A DNA stretch of 5,527 nucleotides from Prevotellaceae bacterium (lineage in GTDB: Bacteria; Bacteroidota; Bacteroidia; Bacteroidales; UBA932): NCBI GenBank assembly GCA_031258755.1, contig JAIRMK010000087.1, forward strand, positions 1-5,527, given 5' to 3'. Positions 1-5,527 of this stretch are shown piece by piece. Each line of letters opens with the position of its first letter. Position 1 is the first letter of the stretch. The notes beneath the pieces were generated by a model that was not told the DNA's origin, ran no database searches, and saw nothing but the letters and a program-made list of their open reading frames with translations. Made by a program: the position numbers and the translations under genes.

Positions 1-25
1 ATTTGCAATGAAAATAGCTCCTCAT
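1..25 (-). CDS. Possible first codons of a minus-strand gene running off the left edge
   Basis: On the minus strand an ATG at 25-23 opens a frame with no stop before the window edge, reading MRSYFHCK. A GTG three codons upstream (34-32) is in the same frame and is an alternative start. The only support is that a promoter-like -7 box (TATCTTTG, 54-47) lies about 20 bases upstream, the short spacing common for Bacteroidota leaders. Eight codons are far too few to name a product, and an open frame of this length occurs by chance. A gene here would have the same orientation as the MATE-lptB-kdsD operon but would need its own promoter. This is a tentative call. Confidence 0.2.
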
Positions 26-46
26 AGATTTCACGTTTTATTGGGA

Positions 47-73
47 CAAAGATAGATAAAATTCACAAACTTA
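47..73 (-). promoter_or_regulatory. Two candidate -7 boxes of a minus-strand promoter
   Basis: Two matches to the Bacteroidota -7 element TAnnTTTG lie on the minus strand: TATCTTTG at 54-47, identical to the box proposed for kdsD further right, and TAAGTTTG at 73-66. Neither has a TTG at the expected 19-21 bases upstream; the nearest TTTG to the first box is only about 11 bases away and belongs to the second box. The surroundings are AT-rich, where such matches arise easily. If real, it would drive a gene starting near position 25 and continuing left. Confidence 0.25.
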
Positions 74-190
74 CCTATCTAACGGATAAAATAATACATA
101 ATTTAGTATAAAATAACATAAACAGGTGAAAAAAATGAAGATACAGGTTAACAGTAAAGCGATGTATAACAGATACGCTTAACTCTTGGC
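74..190. other. AT-rich intergenic stretch downstream of the MATE gene
   Basis: No gene is supported here. The only structure seen is an imperfect inverted repeat: AAGCG at 157-161 pairs with CGCTT at 176-180, and after one mismatch AGT at 153-155 pairs with ACT at 182-184. The loop is 14 bases. In the minus-strand transcript leaving the MATE gene, a run of seven U (from the A run at 129-135) follows about 17 bases after the hairpin. That is too far away and the stem too weak to call a confident intrinsic terminator, although this is where the kdsD-lptB-MATE transcript should end. Confidence 0.4.
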
Positions 191-1540
191 TCAACTGTTT
201 GCCGAAAAATGTCGTAGTTGCCTGAAAATCATCCATGCGGACACTGCAGACGCCAGAAAATCAGATACCGGCATAGACACAAAAACACCTGTAAGCCCCC
301 AGAGATGAGCGCCTAACAACAATGCCGGAAGTAAAAATACCGCTTGCCGCGACAAACTCAGGAAAATGGCGTTTTTCGCTTTGCCGATAGCCTGAAAAAA
401 CTGTCCGGTTACAATCTGAAAACCGATTACGGCAAAAGCCATAAAGGAAATACGAATGGCAGAAGTGGAAATATCGAGCAATTCCGGGTCGCTGGTAAAT
501 ACCATAGCCATTTGGCGCGGCATCAGCATAGCCAGCACAAAACTCACCACAGTAACGATGGAAGAGGCCTTGACGGTGAGCTTATAAGTGTCCTTTACCC
601 GTTTCAGCTGTTGCGCGCCATAATTGTATCCCACAATAGGCTGCATGCCCTGACACAGACCAAAAATAATCATCACCACCACAATTCCGTAGCCGGAAAT
701 AATGCCGTTCGCCCCAATGGCGATATCGCCGCCATGCGTGACCAGCATTTGGTTCATCACCACATTTATAATGCTCGACATGGCATTCAGCAGGAAAGGC
801 GAAAGCCCTATGGCGATAATATTACGCACGATACGTCGTTCCACATTAAACGCATATTTGCGATACCGGATAAACGACGAAGGTTTAAAAAAGTGATGCA
901 TGGCAAACACCGCACTCACCATCATGGACAATACGGTGGCAATGGCCGCCCCCTGTATCCCCATATCAAATACAAAAATGAAAACAGGGTCGAGAATGAT
1001 ATTCAATGCGGCGCCTATGAGGATTACCATCATTGATTTTCGCGGGTAGCCCGAAGAGCGCATCAATCCCGCATGGTTAAAGCTCAGGGAAGTGAAAATG
1101 CTGCCCGGGATCACGTAATACAGGTATTCTGCGGCGTAAGGTATGGTGTGTTCGCTTCCGCCGAACAGCTGCAAAATCGGATGTATAAAAATTGTAGACA
1201 GGACAATCACCGTGCCCGATATGGTGAGGGTGAGCATCAGGCTGTGTCCCAATATTTTCTCTGCCCAGCGCACGTCTTTCATGCCTAATACAATAGACAT
1301 GCGGGTGGCAGCGCCTACGCCAATCAGGGTGCCGAAGGCCTGCAACAGGTTCAGTAGCGGAAACGTGAGCGCCAGGCCTGATATGGCCATAGGCCCCACT
1401 CCGTGTCCAATAAAAATGCGGTCGACCACATTGTACAGGGCAACCATCAATGAGCTTATAATTGATGGCAAAGCATATTGGTAGAGTAACCGGCCTACTT
1501 TCCCTGTTTCCAGTATATTTGCTGAAGATGTTTCTTGCAT
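191..1540 (-). CDS. MATE-family efflux transporter (MepA-like)
   Basis: A 449-residue inner-membrane protein of the multidrug and toxic compound extrusion family, which exports cationic drugs or metabolites in exchange for Na+ or H+. Length and hydropathy fit the usual 12 membrane helices: by eye about 17-38, 52-75, 97-120, 134-155, 168-190, 195-217, 240-264, 275-297, 321-340, 360-380, 392-412 and 417-439. Family landmarks are ALPSII near 23-28, YNVVDRIFIG at 36-45, LDPVFIF at 183-189 and GMQPIVGYNYGA at 298-309; the last resembles the MepA-like branch more than NorM. The two halves show the expected internal duplication (TMs 1-6 and 7-12). The ATG lies 10 bases after the lptB stop codon, so it is the last known gene of the operon and probably translationally coupled. 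Substrate and coupling ion cannot be read from sequence. A lipid or glycan flippase role is conceivable because MATE belongs to the MOP superfamily with MurJ and Wzx, but drug efflux is the default. Nothing suggests damage or truncation. Confidence 0.93.
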   Translation of the reverse strand: MQETSSANILETGKVGRLLYQYALPSIISSLMVALYNVVDRIFIGHGVGPMAISGLALTFPLLNLLQAFGTLIGVGAATRMSIVLGMKDVRWAEKILGHSLMLTLTISGTVIVLSTIFIHPILQLFGGSEHTIPYAAEYLYYVIPGSIFTSLSFNHAGLMRSSGYPRKSMMVILIGAALNIILDPVFIFVFDMGIQGAAIATVLSMMVSAVFAMHHFFKPSSFIRYRKYAFNVERRIVRNIIAIGLSPFLLNAMSSIINVVMNQMLVTHGGDIAIGANGIISGYGIVVVMIIFGLCQGMQPIVGYNYGAQQLKRVKDTYKLTVKASSIVTVVSFVLAMLMPRQMAMVFTSDPELLDISTSAIRISFMAFAVIGFQIVTGQFFQAIGKAKNAIFLSLSRQAVFLLPALLLGAHLWGLTGVFVSMPVSDFLASAVSAWMIFRQLRHFSANS

Positions 1541-1543
1541 CGG

Positions 1544-1552
1544 TTCCTTCCT
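1544..1552 (-). promoter_or_regulatory. Shine-Dalgarno-like site for the MATE gene, overlapping the lptB stop
   Basis: The minus strand reads AGGAAGGAA from 1552 to 1544, starting inside the TAG stop of lptB (1553-1551). The leftmost AGGA ends eight bases before the MATE ATG, a normal Shine-Dalgarno distance. The other two starts proposed in the operon and recQ lack a well-placed site, as is usual in Bacteroidota. The overlap would let a ribosome finishing lptB restart on the transporter. The match may also be chance purine richness. Confidence 0.45.
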
Positions 1553-2276
1553 ATCGCCTCAATTCAAAATTTTTTCCGAGATATTTCCGGCGCACTTCGG
1601 GGTTGGCTGCCAACTCTTCGGCCGTGCCGCTTTCCAATATATCCCCGTCATACAACAAATACGCTCTGTCGGTAATGGCAAGGGTTTCGTGTACATTGTG
1701 ATCGGTAATAATAATGCCGATATTTTTTTCTTTTAGCTTCGCTACAATAGACTGGATGTCTTCTACCGCAATAGGGTCGACACCGGCAAAAGGCTCGTCG
1801 AGCAGGATGAATTTAGGCGAAATGGCCAGCGCCCGCGCAATCTCGCACCGCCGGCGTTCCCCGCCCGACAATTGGACGCCATAACTCTTGCGTACCCGAT
1901 GTAACCCGAATTCATCCATCAATGTTTCAAGTTTTTCATACCGTTGGGCCTTCGTCATGGCGGTCATTTCCATCACCGAGAGGATATTCTGCTCTACGGT
2001 CATCCGGCGAAACACCGAGGCTTCCTGCGCCAGATAGCCCACGCCCATTTGTGCACGCCGGTACATCGGCTCTTTCGTAATATTCGTATCGTCCAAGAAA
2101 ATTTGTCCGTTATTGGCTTTGATGAGCCCCACAAACATGTAGAAAGTAGTGGTTTTTCCGGCGCCATTCGGACCGAGCAATCCCACAATCTCGCCCTGCT
2201 CCACATTAATGGTCACCCCCTTTACGACAGTGCGCGTCCCATAACGTTTTATCAAATCCTTACAATGCAACCACAT
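1551..2276 (-). CDS. lptB: LptB, ATP-binding subunit of the LPS export ABC transporter
   Basis: A 241-residue ABC ATPase, the usual LptB length. As a cytoplasmic dimer it binds the membrane subunits LptF and LptG and hydrolyses ATP to pull lipopolysaccharide from the inner membrane onto the Lpt bridge toward the outer membrane. All nucleotide-binding motifs are present: Walker A GPNGAGKT at 35-42, Q-loop glutamine 84, signature LSGGE at 136-140, Walker B FILLDEP at 156-162 with catalytic E161, D-loop GVD at 165-167, and switch histidine H193 in TDHNV. LptB is favoured over a generic ABC ATPase by several stretches typical of the family: GLLGPNGAGKTTTFYM with the phenylalanine and tyrosine after Walker A, YLAQEASVFR at 81-90, and the GERRRCEIARAL run after the signature. 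The ATG is the only sensible start: an in-frame TAA lies seven codons upstream and no other ATG falls between. It follows kdsD by 38 bases with no convincing promoter between. The partners lptF, lptG, lptC and lptA are not in the window. Confidence 0.96.
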   Translation of the reverse strand: MWLHCKDLIKRYGTRTVVKGVTINVEQGEIVGLLGPNGAGKTTTFYMFVGLIKANNGQIFLDDTNITKEPMYRRAQMGVGYLAQEASVFRRMTVEQNILSVMEMTAMTKAQRYEKLETLMDEFGLHRVRKSYGVQLSGGERRRCEIARALAISPKFILLDEPFAGVDPIAVEDIQSIVAKLKEKNIGIIITDHNVHETLAITDRAYLLYDGDILESGTAEELAANPEVRRKYLGKNFELRR

Positions 2277-2314
2277 CCTTTGAAACTTTATATTTTACAC
2301 CTTTTCTTTTGAAG

Positions 2315-3286
2315 TTACACAATCCCTTCCCGGAGAATATCATGCACATGCACCATCCCTTCATATTTCCCATCTTTCGTCACCACCAACTGTGATATTT
2401 GGTTTTCGTCCATGAGATTAAAAGCTTTAATGGCCATCTCGTCCGCCTCAATCGCTTTGGGGTTTTTAGTCATAATATCACCGGCCGTGAGTTTATCAAA
2501 CTGTTGCCATTTCCCCAACATGCGCCGCACGTCCCCATCGGTAATAATACCCGCCAGACGGCCGTCCTCATCCATCACGGCCGTAGCGCCCAAGCGGTTG
2601 GCCGAAATCACCACGATGCTTTGCGGAATTGTATCGTGTACGCTCACTTGCGGCTTGCGGGCAGGGTCTATCAAATCAGACACATGAAGATACAACTTTT
2701 TGCCCAGCGATCCGCCCGGATGCACCCGTGCAAAATCCTGTGCAGTAAATCCCCGCAATTTCAACAGACAAATAGCCAAAGCGTCGCCCATCACCATTTG
2801 CACCGTAGTGCTGGTGGTAGGCGCCAAATTATTCGGACAAGCTTCCTTATCAACCACCACATGCAATACATAGTCGGCGTGTTGCGCCAGGTAGGAATCC
2901 GACTGCGATACCATAGCCACAAGCGTATTGCCCATATTCTTGATAAGCGGCAGCAACATTTTTATTTCGGACGTGTTGCCGCTCTTTGAAAGGCACAGCA
3001 CGATATCATCGGGTTGAATAATGCCCAAGTCGCCATGGATGGCGTCGGCGGCATGCATAAAAATCGCCGGCGTACCTGTAGAATTTAAGGTGGCCACAAT
3101 TTTCATGGCCACGATGGCGCTTTTGCCGATGCCGGTCACCACTACCCGCCCCTTTCCTTCATAAATCAACCTGACCACTTCGGAAAAGTTTTCATCAAGC
3201 CCAGACACTATCTTATTTATTGCAGCAGCCTCATTTTTAACAACTTCCTTGGCTGTATCCAATATGTTTTTAACAGAATATGACAC
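2315..3286 (-). CDS. kdsD: D-arabinose 5-phosphate isomerase, SIS plus two CBS domains (KdsD/KpsF/GutQ family)
   Basis: A 323-residue cytoplasmic enzyme interconverting D-ribulose 5-phosphate and D-arabinose 5-phosphate, the first step toward Kdo for the LPS inner core. The N-terminal SIS domain (about 35-170) carries TGIGKSA at 51-57, HGDLG at 84-88 and the sugar-phosphate loop SKSGNTSE at 100-107. Two CBS domains follow, about 204-262 and 268-323. The catalytic residues reported for E. coli KdsD (K59, E111, E152, H193) align at a constant offset of four with K55, E107, E148 and H189, the last in VHPGGSLGKKL, so the enzyme should be active. The start is GTG, not ATG: the codon at 3286-3284 is GTG and is preceded directly by an in-frame TAA, so the frame cannot extend further; the next ATG (residue 61) would destroy the SIS domain. 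It leads the operon with lptB, which supports LPS Kdo synthesis over the GutQ sugar-alcohol role or a KpsF capsule role. No kdsC, kdsA or kdsB is nearby. Confidence 0.94.
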   Translation of the reverse strand: MSYSVKNILDTAKEVVKNEAAAINKIVSGLDENFSEVVRLIYEGKGRVVVTGIGKSAIVAMKIVATLNSTGTPAIFMHAADAIHGDLGIIQPDDIVLCLSKSGNTSEIKMLLPLIKNMGNTLVAMVSQSDSYLAQHADYVLHVVVDKEACPNNLAPTTSTTVQMVMGDALAICLLKLRGFTAQDFARVHPGGSLGKKLYLHVSDLIDPARKPQVSVHDTIPQSIVVISANRLGATAVMDEDGRLAGIITDGDVRRMLGKWQQFDKLTAGDIMTKNPKAIEADEMAIKAFNLMDENQISQLVVTKDGKYEGMVHVHDILREGIV

Positions 3287-3292
3287 TTAAAA

Positions 3293-3324
3293 TTTGTTTT
3301 ATAAAGAAAATTTCCCTAACTTAG
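3293..3324 (+). promoter_or_regulatory. Predicted recQ promoter (Bacteroidota type)
   Basis: On the plus strand TTTG at 3293-3296 is followed after 20 bases by TAACTTAG at 3317-3324, which matches the Bacteroidota -7 consensus TAnnTTTG at all but one fixed base (A for the third T). Transcription would begin near 3330, leaving an A-rich leader of only about 15 bases before the recQ ATG. Spacing fits the known 19-21 bases. It is a consensus match by eye in AT-rich DNA, so a chance match is possible, but the position directly upstream of recQ supports it. Confidence 0.5.
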
Positions 3325-3330
3325 AGCTCG

Positions 3331-3361
3331 CAAAGATACAAAAAATGGAGACGATAACCAA
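3331..3361 (-). promoter_or_regulatory. Predicted promoter of the kdsD-lptB-MATE operon
   Basis: Read on the minus strand, TTG at 3361-3359 is followed after 20 bases by TATCTTTG at 3338-3331, a perfect match to TAnnTTTG. Transcription would start near 3325, giving a leader of roughly 40 bases before the kdsD GTG. The -33 element and part of the spacer lie inside the first six codons of recQ, so the promoter overlaps coding sequence on the other strand. It faces the predicted recQ promoter, and the two -7 boxes are only six bases apart. Confidence 0.6.
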
Positions 3362-5527
3362 GAATCTTTACGGTCAACTTAAAAAATATTTTGGTTTCGA
3401 AGCTTTTAAAGGACTCCAGGAGCCGATTATAATAAATATGTTGGAGGGCAATGACACGTTCGTGTTAATGCCTACCGGTGGAGGAAAATCATTATGCTAC
3501 CAGCTTCCGGCGCTCATTCTGGAAGGCACGGCAATAGTCATTTCTCCACTCATCGCACTCATGAAAAATCAGGTGGACGCTATCCGCGGATTTATTACCG
3601 ATAATAACGGCGTAGCCCATTTTCTCAACTCTTCACTCAACAAACAACAGATACAGGAAGTACGCGACGATTTGCTGAACGGCGGCACCAAATTGCTGTA
3701 TGTGGCGCCGGAATCATTGACGAAAGAAGAGAATATGGCTTTACTGAGGCAGTTGAAAATATCATTTTATGCAGTGGACGAAGCGCATTGTATTTCGGAA
3801 TGGGGGCATGATTTCCGTCCCGAATACCGCCGTATCCGCCCGATCATCAATGAAATTGGGGCGGCGCCGCTCATCGCGCTCACTGCTACGGCCACGCCAA
3901 AAGTACAGCACGACATTCAAAAAAATTTGGGCATGCTTGATGCAAAAGTTTTTAAATCGTCATTCAACCGGCCGAATTTATACTACGAAATACGCTCAAA
4001 AGTCAACACCGAAAGGGAGATCATTAAATTCATCAAGAATAACGAAGGGAAGTCGGGCATCATTTATTGCCTGAGCCGCAAAAAAGTGGAGGATCTTTCC
4101 GAACTGCTGAAAGTAAACGGCATCAAGGCTTTGCCCTATCATGCAGGAATGGACGCCACCACCCGCTCGACCAATCAGGATAAATTTTTAATGGAAGATG
4201 TTGATGTGATTGTGGCCACCATTGCTTTCGGCATGGGAATTGACAAGCCCGACGTCCGGTTTGTCATCCACTACGACATTCCGAAAAGCCTCGAAGGTTA
4301 TTACCAGGAAACAGGGCGCGCAGGGCGCGACGGCGGCGAAGGCCGCTGCATCACATTCTACAGCTATAAGGACATTCAGAAACTCGAAAAATTCATGCAG
4401 GGGAAGCCGATAGCCGAACAGGAAATCGGCAAACAGCTGCTGTTGGAAACAGTGGCGTATGCCGAATCGAGTATATGCCGGCGCAAACTGCTGCTAAATT
4501 ATTTCGGGGAAGAATATATTGAAGAAAATTGCTGCAACTGCGACAATTGCACGCATCCGAAAAAACAATTCGAAGGATGCGAATACATTTCGCAAGTGCT
4601 GGAAACCGTGTTGGCCGTGAAAGAAAAGTTCAAGACCGAACATATTGCCAACATTATTGCCGGCGTGATGAATTCTACCATCAAATCGTACCGGCATTAC
4701 GAACTCGAAATGTTTGGCGAAGGCGCCGACAAGAGTGGGCGGTTCTGGAATGCGATAATCAGGCAAGCATTGATTTTGCATTTCCTCGAAAAAGAAATTG
4801 AAAATTACGGATTGCTGAAAGTGACGGCTAAAGGCCGGGCTTACCTGAAAGACCCCTACTCTGTGATGCTTACCGAAGATCGCGAATATTCCGAAAGCGA
4901 CGATAATGAAGAATGGACGGCACAAGGAAAAAGCGTGGCTTGTGACGAGGAATTGCTGGCCCTGTTGAAAGATTTGCGCCGCAGCGTTTCCAAGCGGTTA
5001 CAATTGCCTTCGTTTGTCATTTTTCAAGATCCGTCGCTTGAAGATATGGCGATTCAATATCCCATTACACTCGACGAACTGAAGAACTGCCAGGGCGTGG
5101 GCGAAGGGAAAGCAAAAAAATACGGCACGGATTTCGTACAGCTTATTCATCAATATGTCGAAGAAAAAGAAATTGCGCGCCCGCAGGATTTCATCGTAAA
5201 ATCAGTAGTCAACAAATCGGGTTCCAAAGTGTTCATCATTCAAAGTATCGACCGCAAGATGATGCTTGAAGACATAGCAGACGTAAAGGGGTTGAGCATA
5301 GATGAACTGCTTACGGAAATCGAAGCCATTGTCAATTCGGGAACCAAATTGAACCTCAACTACTACATTGACGATGTAGTGGATGAAGACAAAATTACCG
5401 ATATTTATACTTATTTTAAAGAAGAGGCCGAAAATGAAACACTGGAGGCTGCCATGGCAGCGTTAGGCCCCGACTTCACAGAAGAAGAGGTGCGGCTGGT
5501 TCGCATCAAATTTTTATCGGAAGTGGC
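3345..5527 (+). CDS. recQ: ATP-dependent DNA helicase RecQ, 3' end cut by the window
   Basis: An open frame from ATG 3345 runs to the right edge without a stop, giving 727 residues and two bases. RecQ is a 3'-to-5' SF2 helicase that unwinds replication and recombination intermediates for repair. In order: motif 0 FKGLQEP (21-27), Walker A MPTGGGKS (42-49), DEAHC (145-149), aromatic loop WGHDFRPEY (153-161), ALTATATP (178-185), GIIYCLSR (238-245), AFGMGIDKPDVR (294-305) and the arginine-finger motif QETGRAGRDG (321-330). The zinc site uses C378, C396, C399 and C402, with an extra cysteine at 397. A winged helix spans about 415-505 and an HRDC domain about 534-607. Beyond HRDC lie about 120 more residues, absent from the 609-residue E. 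coli protein; by eye they could form a helix-turn-helix-like region followed by an acidic tail, which I associate with Bacteroidota RecQ. ATG 3345 fits the family N-terminus; upstream there is only an in-frame TTG (3294) before a stop. Judged by remembered lengths of Bacteroidota RecQ (roughly 725-735), few residues are missing. Confidence 0.96.
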   Translation, partial: METITKNLYGQLKKYFGFEAFKGLQEPIIINMLEGNDTFVLMPTGGGKSLCYQLPALILEGTAIVISPLIALMKNQVDAIRGFITDNNGVAHFLNSSLNKQQIQEVRDDLLNGGTKLLYVAPESLTKEENMALLRQLKISFYAVDEAHCISEWGHDFRPEYRRIRPIINEIGAAPLIALTATATPKVQHDIQKNLGMLDAKVFKSSFNRPNLYYEIRSKVNTEREIIKFIKNNEGKSGIIYCLSRKKVEDLSELLKVNGIKALPYHAGMDATTRSTNQDKFLMEDVDVIVATIAFGMGIDKPDVRFVIHYDIPKSLEGYYQETGRAGRDGGEGRCITFYSYKDIQKLEKFMQGKPIAEQEIGKQLLLETVAYAESSICRRKLLLNYFGEEYIEENCCNCDNCTHPKKQFEGCEYISQVLETVLAVKEKFKTEHIANIIAGVMNSTIKSYRHYELEMFGEGADKSGRFWNAIIRQALILHFLEKEIENYGLLKVTAKGRAYLKDPYSVMLTEDREYSESDDNEEWTAQGKSVACDEELLALLKDLRRSVSKRLQLPSFVIFQDPSLEDMAIQYPITLDELKNCQGVGEGKAKKYGTDFVQLIHQYVEEKEIARPQDFIVKSVVNKSGSKVFIIQSIDRKMMLEDIADVKGLSIDELLTEIEAIVNSGTKLNLNYYIDDVVDEDKITDIYTYFKEEAENETLEAAMAALGPDFTEEEVRLVRIKFLSEV

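Noticed and set aside
9..56. Plus-strand 15-codon frame beginning ATGAAAATAGCT
   Set aside because: It is too short, has no supporting start signal, and its product resembles no known leader peptide.
139..183. Imperfect direct repeat AGATACAGGTTAAC / AGATACGCTTAAC
   Set aside because: There are only two copies of about 13 bases, with differences, in AT-rich DNA and no third copy or symmetric arrangement; this is compatible with chance.
153..184. Hairpin as an intrinsic terminator for the minus-strand operon
   Set aside because: The main stem is only five base pairs, extended by three more past a mismatch, the loop is large, and the U run is about 17 bases too far downstream. It is noted in the intergenic entry but not called.
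344..1036. Plus-strand open frame of 230 codons, histidine-rich
   Set aside because: It lies wholly antisense to the MATE gene, has low-complexity His/Arg/Asn-rich composition typical of antisense reading, and shows no domain. The MATE frame is a full-length recognisable family member.
2277..2314. Internal promoter between kdsD and lptB
   Set aside because: The gap is AT-rich, but no TAnnTTTG box with a -33 partner is found on the minus strand, so read-through from the kdsD promoter is the simpler explanation.
1944..2989. Plus-strand open frames of 91-196 codons opposite lptB and kdsD
   Set aside because: All are antisense shadows of genes whose catalytic motifs are intact, and none has a recognisable motif.
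3769..4413. Short plus-strand frames inside recQ
   Set aside because: They are out of frame with recQ, whose own frame carries every helicase motif without interruption through these positions.
4494..4925. Minus-strand open frame of 143 codons
   Set aside because: It is antisense to the zinc and winged-helix part of recQ, is phenylalanine-rich because it mirrors Glu/Lys codons, and matches no family I recognise.

Overview
The window looks like ordinary chromosomal DNA of a Gram-negative member of the Bacteroidota, most likely Bacteroidales-like, though the genus cannot be named from this sequence. The grounds are: promoters that fit the Bacteroidota consensus (a -33 TTTG/TTG about 20 bases ahead of a -7 TAnnTTTG), A-rich leaders mostly without Shine-Dalgarno sequences, a RecQ carrying the long C-terminal extension I associate with this phylum, and lipopolysaccharide genes, which imply an outer membrane. 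Composition is moderate in GC inside genes and AT-rich between them. I see no insertion sequence, tRNA, rRNA, CRISPR array, phage gene or other sign of recent transfer.

Layout. Positions 1-190 are AT-rich and non-coding or nearly so, and may hold the promoter and first codons of a minus-strand gene lying mostly to the left. Positions 191-3286 hold a minus-strand operon read right to left: kdsD (arabinose-5-phosphate isomerase, GTG start), lptB (ATPase of the LPS exporter) and a MATE-family multidrug transporter. The gaps are 38 and 10 bases. Positions 3287-3344 form a compact divergent control region with two face-to-face promoters. From 3345 to the right edge runs recQ on the plus strand, a DNA helicase of at least 727 residues that is cut by the window end, probably very near its stop codon.

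How the genes fit together. KdsD makes arabinose 5-phosphate, the precursor of Kdo, the sugar joining lipid A to the rest of LPS. LptB powers extraction of finished LPS from the inner membrane toward the cell surface. A kdsD-lptB linkage is also known from Proteobacteria (yrbG-kdsD-kdsC-lptC-lptA-lptB in E. coli), so the pairing makes sense as an LPS supply-and-export unit. The MATE transporter is tightly coupled to lptB, but its substrate cannot be read from the sequence. RecQ is a separate DNA-repair function that shares only the intergenic control region.

I found no convincing undescribed system. The most interesting points are the overlapping recQ/kdsD promoters, the placement of a MATE transporter in an LPS operon, and the RecQ C-terminal extension.
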